Part shown: piece after piece, positions 17,172 to 26,556 of the stretch | How positions within the stretch are numbered: the first letter of the stretch is position 1 | Layout: each line of letters opens with the position of its first letter | Origin: JBBIRW01 sp037441565 | GTDB lineage: Bacteria; Desulfobacterota; JBBIRW01 | Direction: 5' to 3' | Assembly (NCBI GenBank): GCA_037441565.1 | Contig: JBBIRW010000003.1 | Span: 1-64,000, forward strand | DNA length: 64,000 nt | Notes under the pieces: model-generated | Seen by the model: only the letters and a program-made list of their open reading frames with translations | Database searches by the model: none | What the model was told of the DNA's origin: nothing | Program-made: the position numbers and the translations under genes

Positions 17172-17762
17172 ATGGATCAAGAGGCAATTGAGCGAAGGAT
17201 TTTGGAAAGTTTCTATGAGGGTGCAGAGCTGAAGAAGAGATTTGTGGATAGTAATGCATCCCTTATATTTGAGATATCTTCACTCATTGCAAATGCGATA
17301 AAAAATGGGAAAAAGATTATGCTTTTTGGTAATGGAGGAAGTGCCTCTGATGCCCAGCATATAGCCTCGGAATTTGTTAACCGATTCCTTATTGACAGAC
17401 CACCGCTTCCTGCCATGGCCCTCACAACCGATACATCCATTCTGACAAGTATTGGCAATGACTACAGATTTGAAGAGATCTTCTCCCGCCAGATCCGCGC
17501 GGTTGGGAAGGAAGGGGATGTTGCTATTGCCATATCAACAAGTGGTAATTCGAAGAATGTTATTGAGGCAGTGAAGATGGCAAAGTCAATGAAAATAAAA
17601 ACTGTTGCGCTCACAGGAAAGGATGGTGGTCTTCTGGCAAAAATTGCGGACTACTGCCTTCTTGTGGACTCATTTGAAACCCCGAGAATTCAAGAAATAC
17701 ATATCACTATTGGACATGTAATCTGCGATATAGTTGAAAGCATCCTCTTTACAAATTTATGA
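17172..17762 (+). CDS. gmhA: phosphoheptose isomerase (sedoheptulose-7-phosphate isomerase)
   Basis: 196 residues, one SIS domain. GmhA converts sedoheptulose 7-phosphate to heptose 7-phosphate, the first step towards ADP-heptose for LPS core or S-layer sugars. The sugar-phosphate loop GNGGSASDAQH and STSGNSKN are present, and the Zn ligands can be placed in AQHIASEF (His, Glu) and RIQEIHITIGH (Gln, His). No other heptose gene is near. The gene appears leaderless (see the promoter entry) and overlaps the next gene by four bases, so it heads a plus-strand operon running to 22.5 kb. Confidence 0.95.
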   Translation: MDQEAIERRILESFYEGAELKKRFVDSNASLIFEISSLIANAIKNGKKIMLFGNGGSASDAQHIASEFVNRFLIDRPPLPAMALTTDTSILTSIGNDYRFEEIFSRQIRAVGKEGDVAIAISTSGNSKNVIEAVKMAKSMKIKTVALTGKDGGLLAKIADYCLLVDSFETPRIQEIHITIGHVICDIVESILFTNL

Positions 17763-18427
17763 AAAAGGGTAAGGAAAAAAAGATTATTTCAATATACGAG
17801 GGAATGCTGCATCATTTCGGACCCCGGGGATGGTGGCCTGCAGAAACGTCTTTTGAGGTAATAATAGGTGCGATTCTGACACAGAATACCAGCTGGTCAA
17901 ATGTGGAGAAAGCAATCAAGAACATGAAAGAAAACAACTGCCTTGATCCGCATGCACTCTTAATGATGGATGAGCGATTGCTTTCCCAAATCATAAAACC
18001 ATCCGGTTTTTATAAGATCAAGGCCTCAAGGATAAAGGAGTTCATCAATTATCTCTTCAAAAGACATAATGGTGATATAAGCCGTATGTTTACAATGGAT
18101 CCAGATTCTTTAAGAAAGGAGCTCCTCTCAATAAGGGGGATAGGTCCTGAAACAGCAGATAGTATACTTCTCTATGCAGGAGGCATGCCCTTCTTTGTTG
18201 TAGATTCATATACAAAAAGAATACTATCAAGGCATGGCGCCGTGGAAATGAATGCTTCATATGACAGGATACAGTCATTTTTCCATAAAAATCTGCCTCG
18301 TGACTCCAGACTTTTTAATGAATTTCATGCACTCTTTGTTGCCACAGGAAAGTATTACTGCAGGAAGAATCCCAGCTGTGATCCGTGCCCTCTTAATAAA
18401 AGGGCGCTTTGGGGATGGAGGATATGA
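17759..18427 (+). CDS. HhH-GPD DNA glycosylase, endonuclease III-related (MagIII-like group)
   Basis: 222 residues. The helix-hairpin-helix reads LLSIRGIGPETADSILLYA and the catalytic Asp lies in FVVDSYTKRI (Asp149). At the position of the endonuclease III catalytic Lys there is Glu131 (GPE instead of GRK), so it should be a monofunctional glycosylase without AP-lyase activity. The Fe-S region has CRKNPSCDPC but no fourth Cys, so a normal [4Fe-4S] cluster is doubtful. The family removes alkylated or otherwise damaged bases. Its ATG overlaps the gmhA stop by four bases. COG2231-type proteins such as Helicobacter MagIII are the best guess; substrate is unproven. Confidence 0.8.
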   Translation: MKKGKEKKIISIYEGMLHHFGPRGWWPAETSFEVIIGAILTQNTSWSNVEKAIKNMKENNCLDPHALLMMDERLLSQIIKPSGFYKIKASRIKEFINYLFKRHNGDISRMFTMDPDSLRKELLSIRGIGPETADSILLYAGGMPFFVVDSYTKRILSRHGAVEMNASYDRIQSFFHKNLPRDSRLFNEFHALFVATGKYYCRKNPSCDPCPLNKRALWGWRI

Positions 18428-18468
18428 TCTTCAAAAAGTATAATTGAAGGAAGAGGGAGGTAACATAT

Positions 18469-19278
18469 ATGTTGATGAAGGAAAGGTTTATAACACTTCT
18501 TACAGATTTTGGAACAAAGGATCCATATACTGCATCACTCAAGGGTGCAATCCTTACAATCAATCCAAAAGTGGATATAATCGATATAACCCATGACATC
18601 CCTCCTCAGGACATCTTTGAGGCAGCATTCATACTTAAATGCACATATAAATTCTTTCCAAGGGATACAATACACATTGCAGTTGTTGATCCCGGAGTTG
18701 GTGGAAGCAGAAAACCTATCCTTGTTAAAACAAGGGATTATATGTTTGTTGGCCCGGACAACGGCATCTTCAGTTTTATACTTGAGGAAGAAGAGGAGAA
18801 ATATATATATCATCTGAATAACAAAAAATATCATCTCCCCGTGATAAGTGACACATTTCACGGAAGAGATATTTTCGCACCTGTTGCAGCCCATCTTTCA
18901 CTTGGAGTTAATCCAGAAAAGGTTGGTGAGCTTATAGAAACAGCCTTCATTCTTGATATACCAAAACCTGAGATTAAAAAAGGGAAAATATGTGGAACGA
19001 TCATACATGTTGACCGTTTCGGAAATCTCATAACAAACATTTCGGCGCATCTATTCAGTAATTTTGTTGGAAATAATCCATTTGAAATAGAACTTGCACA
19101 AAGAACTATAAAGAAGGTAAACCGGGCTTATTCGGAATCCAATCCTGGTGAACTGCTTGCAATATTTGGAAGTGCAGGTTTCCTTGAGATATCCATAAAT
19201 CTCGGAAACTGCTCCAGGGAGCTTTCACTCGGCAAAGGTGATAAAATATCAGTAAGGGTCCACAGACTCGTTGGTTGA
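18469..19278 (+). CDS. S-adenosyl-L-methionine hydroxide adenosyltransferase (SAM hydrolase, DUF62)
   Basis: 269 residues. The family hydrolyses SAM to adenosine and methionine, and is related to fluorinase and chlorinase. Visible motifs are LLTDFGTKDPYTASLKG near the N-terminus, VVDPGVGGSRKPI, VGPDNGIFSF, and the C-terminal VDRFGNLITNI. The Asp-Arg-His water-activating set described for DUF62 enzymes cannot be fully placed by eye, but FHGRDIFAP supplies a plausible Arg and His. GGGAGG eight bases before the ATG marks the start. Since an archaeal-type SAM synthetase is also in this window, the cell both makes and breaks SAM; a regulatory reason is not obvious. Confidence 0.9.
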   Translation: MLMKERFITLLTDFGTKDPYTASLKGAILTINPKVDIIDITHDIPPQDIFEAAFILKCTYKFFPRDTIHIAVVDPGVGGSRKPILVKTRDYMFVGPDNGIFSFILEEEEEKYIYHLNNKKYHLPVISDTFHGRDIFAPVAAHLSLGVNPEKVGELIETAFILDIPKPEIKKGKICGTIIHVDRFGNLITNISAHLFSNFVGNNPFEIELAQRTIKKVNRAYSESNPGELLAIFGSAGFLEISINLGNCSRELSLGKGDKISVRVHRLVG

Positions 19279-19280
19279 TC

Positions 19281-21266
19281 ATGAAAAGATATACCATAAA
19301 GCCCGCTATTGAGAAAAAACCCTTCAGAATAGATTACGAAAAGGAGCTAAACCCTCAACAGCTTGAAGTAGTAATGGCGCCATCCGGTCCTATTCTCGTA
19401 ATAGCGGGGGCAGGAAGTGGAAAGACAAGGGTTGTCACCTTCAGGGTTGCGAGGTTAATTGAATCAGGTGTTGACCCTTCAAGAATACTCCTCCTCACAT
19501 TTACAAACAAGGCTGCAAAAGAAATGCTTCACCGTGTTGAACATCTCCTCAGTATAGACACGAGGAGCATATGGGGAGGAACTTTTCATCACACAGGAAA
19601 TTTAATATTACGAAGGCATTCAGAAATTCTTGGGTTCAAATCAAACTTCACAATACTGGACTCAGAAGATTCAAAGGAATTACTTGAAACATGTATAGCG
19701 GAACTTGGCATTGAGACAAAGAAGAAGAGATTTCCAAAAGGTGAAGTCCTCAGGGACATTTCGGGATTAAGCATAAACAGGGAAAAGAGCATTGAGGAGA
19801 TATTTGATGAGAGATACCCTTATTTCCTTGACCTCCATGAAGAGATACAGAGTGTGCTTACATTTTACAAAAAGAAAAAATTTCAGATGAATGCCATGGA
19901 TTTTGATGACCTTTTGCTTTACTGGAGACATTTGCTTGAAAATCACCCAGATATACTTAATTATTATGCAAACAGATTCCTTCATATCCTTGTTGATGAG
20001 TATCAGGATACAAACAAATTGCAAGCAGATATTGTTGATCTTCTCGCTTCCACCCATAGGAATCTAATGGTTGTTGGAGATGATTCCCAGTCTATTTATT
20101 CATTCAGGGGCGCACATTTTTCAAATATAATTGATTTCCCTTCAAGATACCCTGACTGCAAGATTTTCAAACTTGAAATAAATTACAGGAGCACACCCCA
20201 GATACTCTCCCTTGCAAACTCATCCATCTCAAACAACAAAAGGCAGTTTAAGAAGAGGCTCGTTTCGGTCAGGAAAGACGGACCCCTTCCTGCCATAGTT
20301 TCCCTGAGGGATCCATCACTTCAAGCAGAGTTCGTTGCCCAGAGAATACTTGAATTGAGAGAAAATGGTATACCATTCAATGAGATCGCTGTCCTTTACA
20401 GGGCACATTACCAATCTATGGAATTGCAAATGGAGCTTACCAGGAGGGGTATTCCATATGAGGTGAGATCAGGAATCAGGTTTTTTGAACAGGCACACAT
20501 CAAGGACATAGTATCCTTCCTGCGCTTCATTCTCAACCCCCATGATGAACTCTCTTTTAAAAGGATCCTGAAGATCTATCCTGGTTTAGGTCCTTCAACT
20601 GCGGAGAGGCTCTGGAATCTCTGTGTCTCTTCCAACAATCCTATTGAGGCGCTGAAAAGTAATGATTCAAAAAAAATAATTCCAAAAATGGGGATCGATG
20701 GATACAGGGATTTTCTTGAAACGATCGATAAATTAACAAAATGTGATATAAATTCTGAGCCTTCCCCTCTGATAGAGATCATACTCGAAGGTGGATACAT
20801 TGATTACCTGATCAGCCGTTATCCAAATGCAGAGTCCCGCCTCGAGGATATCGAGCAGCTTTCACTTTTTGCAAAGAAATTCAAAAATCTTGAATCTCTC
20901 CTTAGCGAGCTTTCACTGATGAGTGCTGTTGCTGCTGAGGATATAGCAGAATCTGAGGCAGAGGATGAAAGGGTAGTGCTCAGCTCCATCCATCAGGCAA
21001 AAGGGCTGGAATGGGGAGTCGTATTTATCATATATCTTGCTGAGGGCAGGATGCCATCTGCAAAAGGACTTCGTGATCCCGAGGGTGAAGAGGAAGAGAG
21101 AAGACTCTTCTATGTTGGAACAACAAGGGCAAAGGATGAGCTTTATCTCTGTTATCCACTGATGGGAAATAGCTGGGAAAGAGGTGGCCTCCTTCTGAAG
21201 CCATCGAGATTTATCCAGGAGCTCCCTGAGAACGTTTACGAGGAGTGGATTGTGGAGGAAAAATGA
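19281..21266 (+). CDS. UvrD/PcrA-like superfamily 1A DNA helicase
   Basis: About 661 residues, slightly shorter than UvrD (about 720). All SF1A motifs can be placed: Q motif LNPQQLEVV, Walker A GAGSGKTR, Ia TFTNKAAKEM, II VDEYQDTN, III GDDSQSIYSFRGA, IV EINYRST, V SSIHQAKGLEW and VI YVGTTRAKDEL. It unwinds DNA 3'-5' in repair or replication-conflict removal. The C-terminal Tudor-like RNA polymerase-binding tail of PcrA is not evident. ATG 19281 is preferred over TTG 19275, though neither has a good SD. It follows a DNA glycosylase and a SAM hydrolase in the same operon. UvrD, PcrA or Rep identity is not resolved. Confidence 0.92.
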   Translation: MKRYTIKPAIEKKPFRIDYEKELNPQQLEVVMAPSGPILVIAGAGSGKTRVVTFRVARLIESGVDPSRILLLTFTNKAAKEMLHRVEHLLSIDTRSIWGGTFHHTGNLILRRHSEILGFKSNFTILDSEDSKELLETCIAELGIETKKKRFPKGEVLRDISGLSINREKSIEEIFDERYPYFLDLHEEIQSVLTFYKKKKFQMNAMDFDDLLLYWRHLLENHPDILNYYANRFLHILVDEYQDTNKLQADIVDLLASTHRNLMVVGDDSQSIYSFRGAHFSNIIDFPSRYPDCKIFKLEINYRSTPQILSLANSSISNNKRQFKKRLVSVRKDGPLPAIVSLRDPSLQAEFVAQRILELRENGIPFNEIAVLYRAHYQSMELQMELTRRGIPYEVRSGIRFFEQAHIKDIVSFLRFILNPHDELSFKRILKIYPGLGPSTAERLWNLCVSSNNPIEALKSNDSKKIIPKMGIDGYRDFLETIDKLTKCDINSEPSPLIEIILEGGYIDYLISRYPNAESRLEDIEQLSLFAKKFKNLESLLSELSLMSAVAAEDIAESEAEDERVVLSSIHQAKGLEWGVVFIIYLAEGRMPSAKGLRDPEGEEEERRLFYVGTTRAKDELYLCYPLMGNSWERGGLLLKPSRFIQELPENVYEEWIVEEK

Positions 21267-22465
21267 TCTCTTTCGAACTCCTTGCAGAAAGGGTGATTAA
21301 AAAAATTGATGAAATAAAGAGTAACATCATAGAACTCAGTCATTATATACATTCAAATCCAGAGATTGCATGGGAAGAGGTCAAGTCATCAAAAAGGATT
21401 TTAGAAATCTTGAAGAGTTTTTCCTTTGAGATAGATCATGTACCGCCCTCCACTCCAACAGCTGTTGTAGCGAGAAAAACAAAAACTCCATCACTATCTG
21501 TTGCATTTATCGCTGAATACGATGCCCTTCCAAAAATTGGACATGGATGCGGACATAACATTATTGCGGCAAGCAGTGTGGGGGCTGCAGTAGGTATTTC
21601 GGATATAATCGATCAAATAAATGGATCCATCTATATTATCGGCACACCAGCAGAGGAAGGCGGCGGAGGAAAAATCCACCTCCTGAAGGAGGGCATCTTT
21701 GATGGGATTGATGTTGCAATGATGATCCATCCTTCAAACAGGACGCAGATTGTTAAAAGAACACTTGCTGTAAAGGAGGTTACCTTCAAATTTTACGGAA
21801 GATCATCACATGCATCAGCAACACCCTTTTTAGGTATCAATGCACTGGATGCTGTTATCCAGACCTTCAATGCTGTTAATGCCTTAAGGCAGCAACTCCG
21901 TCCTGATGCAAGGGTTCATGGCATAATACTGGATGGAGGCGTAAGACCAAATATCATCCCTGATTTTGCATCATGCCAGTTTCTTGTAAGGGCTATTGAT
22001 CTCGATTATTTATATGAAATTCTTGAAAAGGTGAAGAACTGTGCGCATGGAGCAGCACTTTCAACGGGGGCGAGGCTTGAGGTGGATATCTCGGAAAGGG
22101 TTTATGAGCCATTCCTTCCAAATTATGAACTATCGGGTTTATTCAGGAAGCATCTTAAATCATTGGGTGTTGTCCCGGATGAGGAAGACGAGATGAAAAA
22201 TCTCGGATCATCCGATATTGGAAATATAAGCAGGCGCCTTCCAACCCTCCATGCCTATATAGCTATTTGTGACAGAAACATTCCCCTCCACTCTTCCACC
22301 TTTGCAGATATGAGTAAATCCCCACGGGCTGATGAAGTATGTTTAATTGCAGCAAAGGCGCTTGCACTAACAGCACTTGAAATTATTATATCGCCGGATA
22401 TTTTAAAAAGGATTAAGGAAGAATTTAGAAGATCCTCCTCCCGGGGACAATCTTACCAAGGATAA
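21263..22465 (+). CDS. M20-family metallo-amidohydrolase
   Basis: 400 residues. The first metal-binding motif is GHGCGHN, the second the Glu pair in TPAEEGGGGK, and the dimerisation domain contains GRSSHASATPF. The C-terminus has PLHSSTFAD with a conserved His. These enzymes cleave N-acyl amino acids or related amides (hippurate, aminobenzoyl-glutamate, indoleacetyl-amino acids). GGAGG four bases before the ATG fixes the start; the ATG overlaps the helicase stop. The last 41 bp overlap the convergent anmK gene. Substrate is unknown. Confidence 0.88.
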   Translation: MISFELLAERVIKKIDEIKSNIIELSHYIHSNPEIAWEEVKSSKRILEILKSFSFEIDHVPPSTPTAVVARKTKTPSLSVAFIAEYDALPKIGHGCGHNIIAASSVGAAVGISDIIDQINGSIYIIGTPAEEGGGGKIHLLKEGIFDGIDVAMMIHPSNRTQIVKRTLAVKEVTFKFYGRSSHASATPFLGINALDAVIQTFNAVNALRQQLRPDARVHGIILDGGVRPNIIPDFASCQFLVRAIDLDYLYEILEKVKNCAHGAALSTGARLEVDISERVYEPFLPNYELSGLFRKHLKSLGVVPDEEDEMKNLGSSDIGNISRRLPTLHAYIAICDRNIPLHSSTFADMSKSPRADEVCLIAAKALALTALEIIISPDILKRIKEEFRRSSSRGQSYQG

Positions 22466-23591
22466 CAGGACCTTTTGCACCTGTTACTGATGGGATATTC
22501 GCGGGGATATTTAGGAAACACTGTCTTGCCAGAAGGGCAAAAGTGACAGCCTCAACAGCATCAGCGTTAATTCCATAATCATCAAATACTCTTACAGGGA
22601 TTGGATCCATTGCATCACTTAATGCCTTCATTATAGAAGGATTCCTCGATCCTCCACCACAAACAACTATTTCATCAATTCTATCCCAGGGAAGGAATTT
22701 TCTATAATGATACTCAACAGATCTTACTGTAAATGCAACAAGGGTTGCAAGCAAGTCACTGAGATCGATCATCCTTCTTCCACTCCATGTAAGGATGTTT
22801 TTAAGAAAAACGCCACCGAATTCCTCCCTGCTTGTTGATTTGGGAGGTCTTTTTTTCAAAAAAGGATGATTCATAAGGATATGAAGAAGTTCATCATTAA
22901 CTTTTCCCTTAACAGCAATCCTTCCATCTCTGTCCATCCTCTTCCTTCCTCTGGAAAGTTGATATATAACAGAGTCAAGAAGTGCATTACCGGGTCCTGT
23001 ATCAAAAGCTATAACATCATATAGTGAAGAATTGACTGAAATGAAAGTTACATTTCCAATACCACCAAAATTCTGAACTGCAATATTTTTTAATGAATTT
23101 TTAAAAAACTCATAGTGAAAATATGGTGAAAGTGGAGCACCCTGCCCACCTGCTGCCATATCAGCAATCCGAAAATCACCAATAGTTATAATACCTGTCC
23201 TTTCAGCAATGACTGAAAGCTCACCGGCCTGAAATGTTACCCTTGTATTTTTGAAAATTCCCCTACCCTTTGATGGATAATGACATAATGTCTGTCCATG
23301 GGATCCTATAAGTGCTACATCTCTGATATCTATTCCACTATCCTTTACGATTCTTAATGCGGCTGAGGCAAAAAGATCACCAATGAGAAAATGTAAACGG
23401 AAAAGCTCTTCCATTTTCACATCCTCACCGGAGGACACATTCATTATCATCCTCCTTACCTTTTCAGGATACCTGTATGTTTTAAATGATATAAGGTTGA
23501 ACTTCAGACCATTTTCACCTTGCTCTATATCAACAAGTGCAGCATCAATCCCATCCGCCGACGTTCCTGAAATAAGACCTATTATTAACAA
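22425..23591 (-). CDS. anmK: anhydro-N-acetylmuramic acid kinase
   Basis: 388 residues, ASKHA fold. AnmK opens the 1,6-anhydro ring of anhMurNAc and phosphorylates it to MurNAc 6-phosphate. Signature segments are GLISGTSADGIDAALVD, VALIGSHGQTLCH, FGGIGNVTF, DTGPGNALLD and VCGGGSRNP. The start is TTG 23591, with GGGGG and AGGG just upstream, and overlaps the MurU-like gene by seven bases. It is the last gene of a four-gene recycling operon. MurQ, the etherase that normally uses MurNAc 6-phosphate, is not in the window. Confidence 0.95.
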   Translation of the reverse strand: MLIIGLISGTSADGIDAALVDIEQGENGLKFNLISFKTYRYPEKVRRMIMNVSSGEDVKMEELFRLHFLIGDLFASAALRIVKDSGIDIRDVALIGSHGQTLCHYPSKGRGIFKNTRVTFQAGELSVIAERTGIITIGDFRIADMAAGGQGAPLSPYFHYEFFKNSLKNIAVQNFGGIGNVTFISVNSSLYDVIAFDTGPGNALLDSVIYQLSRGRKRMDRDGRIAVKGKVNDELLHILMNHPFLKKRPPKSTSREEFGGVFLKNILTWSGRRMIDLSDLLATLVAFTVRSVEYHYRKFLPWDRIDEIVVCGGGSRNPSIMKALSDAMDPIPVRVFDDYGINADAVEAVTFALLARQCFLNIPANIPSVTGAKGPVILGKIVPGRRIF

Positions 23592-24610
23592 CCCTCGTTC
23601 CCCCTTTTTAAGAGAATTACTTTTTCCATGTAAACAACAGCATCTTCAACAGATGTCCTATCAGGAAGATTTGATGACGGAAGCATTATACTTCTTGATA
23701 TATGTGTATCTCTTCCTATATGGCAGTTATTACCTATAACAACAAATGGACCTGCTGTTACATTTTTTCCGATACTTACATTCTCACCTATAACAACAGG
23801 TGGAATTATCCTTACCCCTTTTTTGTATGTTGTATTCTCTTCAATCCAAACGCCTTTTTCCACCTCCACCCCCTTTCTCAGATGAAGAAAGAGCTCATTT
23901 CTCAGCATCTCCATTGATGCCCTGTGATACTCATGAATATTCCCCATCTCAAACCATAAATTCTTGTGAAGGTATCCGTAAACCTCCTCCCCAGAAAGGA
24001 TGATCGGGACAAGGGTATCTCTCACAATGCAGGATGGTTTTCCATCCCCAATGAAATCAAATATCCTTGATGATAAAACCTGAAGACCAGCATACATATA
24101 ATTAGCATCAGGGGATGATGCGGGCATTTGCTTTATTCTTAACTCATCATCTATGACAACTCCACTGTATCCTTTTTCCCTTTTCCTTATAAGTAGAGTT
24201 GCAATCCCTCCTTTTGACATATGGTAACTTGCTATATGATCATAATCAACATCCATAATTGTATCGCCATTAAGAAGAAACAGCATCGGCGTTTTTATAT
24301 AAGATGATGCCTTTTTCAATCCCCCACCGGTTCCAAGCAGTTCATTTTCAAAGGAAAAATTTATCTTTATTCCATATCTATCACCAACTGCGATTATCTC
24401 CTTAAACTTCTCACTTAAATGATGAACATTCATAACGATTTCCCTGATTCCACTCCTTGAGAGGAGATAGAGATGATATTCAATAAGTGGCACATTAAGG
24501 AGAGGAATCAACACCTTTGGATACCTTTCTGTAATGGGTCTCATCCTCATCCCGTAACCTGCTGCGAGTATCATGAAGGAGAAATCTTTTATCCTATCGG
24601 ACTTTATCAT
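23585..24610 (-). CDS. murU: sugar-1-phosphate nucleotidyltransferase, MurU-like
   Basis: 341 residues. The N-terminal Rossmann-like domain starts FMILAAGYGMRMRPITERYPK with the GxGxRxxPxT-type nucleotide loop (here GYGMRMRPIT) and the conserved Lys, and has LNGDTIMDVD for metal binding. The C-terminal 90 residues add left-handed beta-helix hexapeptides (VIGENVSIGKNVTAGP). Next to AmgK-like and AnmK genes the best reading is MurU, which makes UDP-MurNAc from MurNAc 1-phosphate and UTP. MurU of Pseudomonas lacks a long beta-helix tail, so a GDP-mannose or glucose-1-phosphate enzyme remains possible. The ATG overlaps the upstream stop by four bases. Confidence 0.72.
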   Translation of the reverse strand: MIKSDRIKDFSFMILAAGYGMRMRPITERYPKVLIPLLNVPLIEYHLYLLSRSGIREIVMNVHHLSEKFKEIIAVGDRYGIKINFSFENELLGTGGGLKKASSYIKTPMLFLLNGDTIMDVDYDHIASYHMSKGGIATLLIRKREKGYSGVVIDDELRIKQMPASSPDANYMYAGLQVLSSRIFDFIGDGKPSCIVRDTLVPIILSGEEVYGYLHKNLWFEMGNIHEYHRASMEMLRNELFLHLRKGVEVEKGVWIEENTTYKKGVRIIPPVVIGENVSIGKNVTAGPFVVIGNNCHIGRDTHISRSIMLPSSNLPDRTSVEDAVVYMEKVILLKRGNEGC

Positions 24611-25623
24611 TCAAGATAACCAAATAGAACTTTTTTTAAATTTCTCAGCCAGGGGAACTTCTCAAGATTCTCACGGACATAGGAAAGGGTTGCCGGTATA
24701 TAAGAAAGGTAATCATCTTTTCCCCTGACGGTCTTCTGATATGCAAATGTACCCACTGCCTTGAGATTCCTCTGTATGCTCATAAGATCAAAAATCTCCA
24801 TAAACCTCTCACGGTTATCTATCCTGCAACCATGTTCTATAAGGTTATCAATATAGTATGAAAGCATCCTGTTCCTTATCTCATCAGGAATGACCGTGTA
24901 TGAGTCCCTGAGGAGCGATGCAATGTCATACTGAAGAGGACCCATCCTTGCATCCTGGAAATCGATAATTCTTATTTCATCAGTGTAAATCATTATATTT
25001 CTGCTATGATAGTCCCTGTGTGTAAAGAAACGAGGCTCATGTGAAAGTATATCGCAAATAAAGTGAAACTCCTTTCTCAAGATATTGAGGTCACAATTTG
25101 TTATTTTCCTTCCGAGAAGACCCTCTATCATGTGTTTAAGGAAAAAATCGATTTCAAACATCAGTTTCTCTGTATCAAAACATACATGGCTGGCAATACA
25201 CTCATCATCTAATCTTTCTGTTCCAACAGTCTGTATAAGAACAAGCTCATCGATTGCCTTTCTGTAAATACGGATGAATTCCTCTTCTGATTTTCCAGCA
25301 AGATATTCCTGCATGGTGATATCCCCAACATCCTCAAGTATTATTATCCCTTCCTCAAGATTAAAAAAGTATATATTTGGGATACTGCAACCTATTCTGT
25401 TAAGATGCCTGTAAATATTTAGAAATGGATATTGAAAAGGATCACTGAGTCTTATGGACTCGTTCAAATCCATTAGCACAACCGAGGGGATCTGAGAGTC
25501 ATGAAGAGTAATTCTGTAATAAGATCTAACAGATGCATCTCCTCTCAGTTTCTCAACAGATATATCTGAAAAGGTAAAGCCTGCTTCCCTGCTTAGAATC
25601 TCAGAGATTCTACCTTCATTCAT
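24607..25623 (-). CDS. amgK: AmgK-like amino-sugar anomeric kinase (APH-type)
   Basis: 338 residues of the aminoglycoside-phosphotransferase fold. The N-lobe begins GDASVRSYYRI, typical of AmgK-type kinases; the catalytic loop is THRDYHSRNIM and the metal-binding segment IIDFQDARMGPLQYDIASLLRDSY. AmgK phosphorylates MurNAc or GlcNAc at C1, giving the substrate of MurU. The overlap with both neighbours (four and eight bases) shows tight coupling. The annotation rests on the MurU-like and AnmK neighbours as much as on sequence; other APH-type kinases are possible. Confidence 0.8.
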   Translation of the reverse strand: MNEGRISEILSREAGFTFSDISVEKLRGDASVRSYYRITLHDSQIPSVVLMDLNESIRLSDPFQYPFLNIYRHLNRIGCSIPNIYFFNLEEGIIILEDVGDITMQEYLAGKSEEEFIRIYRKAIDELVLIQTVGTERLDDECIASHVCFDTEKLMFEIDFFLKHMIEGLLGRKITNCDLNILRKEFHFICDILSHEPRFFTHRDYHSRNIMIYTDEIRIIDFQDARMGPLQYDIASLLRDSYTVIPDEIRNRMLSYYIDNLIEHGCRIDNRERFMEIFDLMSIQRNLKAVGTFAYQKTVRGKDDYLSYIPATLSYVRENLEKFPWLRNLKKVLFGYLE

Positions 25624-26446
25624 TGATGATCCTCATAAATTCCCCGTGAATTCTGTTAACCTCGCGGAGAAGTAGTTCATTTTTGCTTTCTCCCTGATCC
25701 CTCAATTCATATACAAATGGCCCGCTGTATCCTTTTCTCGAAAGAATCTCCAGCATCTCACTCCACGGTATCGTCCCTTGAAAGGGAAGAAGATGTTCAT
25801 CACTGGAGCCCTTATTATCATGAATATGTATTGTCATAAGGTGGTTTATTATGGCCTCAAGATTTTCTGAGAAATTACCAGAAATATGAGCATGTCCTGT
25901 ATCAAAACATGTTCCAATTCTCAAAGATGAATATCTCTCTATGAAGGTGAGGATGGAGTTTATCGATGCCGAAGAAGAAACACCATTTTCAAGTGCAATA
26001 TTCAGGGCCATTCCATTACAATGATCCAGGATCTCCCCCAGTGAATAGAAAAGATTCTCCATCTCTTCCTCATTTATATCTCCCGAAAGACCTGTGTGGG
26101 TAATAACAGTATTACAATCAAAGAACTCCATCGCATCGACGACCCTCTTGAAAAGATCCAGCGTCCTCCTCCTTAATGATCTATCCTTGCTTGCCAGACT
26201 GAGCCATCTTCCCTTCACTGCATCGGAAATATCCTCATAAAGCGGCCCATGAAAGGATATAACCTTTATTCCATGAGAAGAGATGATATCCGCTATTTGC
26301 TTCAGATAATCCCTGTTATCGAATTCAAAATGAGGCTTCATTGCCCAGATTTCAAGGAACTGAAAGTTATTCCTGCTAATAATATCTATTGTTTCTCTTG
26401 ACAGAGGATTGTAAAGGAAAAGGTGTGTGGAAATTGCCTTTATCAT
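25616..26446 (-). CDS. sugar phosphate isomerase/epimerase-like TIM barrel (AP endonuclease family 2)
   Basis: 276 residues with a xylose-isomerase-like TIM barrel. ISFHGPLYED, TVITHTGLS, NIALENGVSS, GTCFDTGHAHISG and HIHDNKGSSDEHL place the usual His, Glu and Asp metal ligands. It could be a sugar epimerase/isomerase or an endonuclease IV relative; the lack of the full set of endonuclease IV zinc ligands and the operon setting favour a sugar substrate. It is the first gene of the recycling operon, overlaps the AmgK-like gene by eight bases and diverges from the lytic transglycosylase. Substrate unknown. Confidence 0.75.
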   Translation of the reverse strand: MIKAISTHLFLYNPLSRETIDIISRNNFQFLEIWAMKPHFEFDNRDYLKQIADIISSHGIKVISFHGPLYEDISDAVKGRWLSLASKDRSLRRRTLDLFKRVVDAMEFFDCNTVITHTGLSGDINEEEMENLFYSLGEILDHCNGMALNIALENGVSSSASINSILTFIERYSSLRIGTCFDTGHAHISGNFSENLEAIINHLMTIHIHDNKGSSDEHLLPFQGTIPWSEMLEILSRKGYSGPFVYELRDQGESKNELLLREVNRIHGEFMRIINE

Positions 26447-26556
26447 AATTAATAAATAATAACATCACCGTACACCATGGTCAATTTCCTAAAGCCATAA
26501 CCCTACTCCTCCTTTTATTGAAAGATGATCAACTATGTGATAATTTTCCTTTTATA

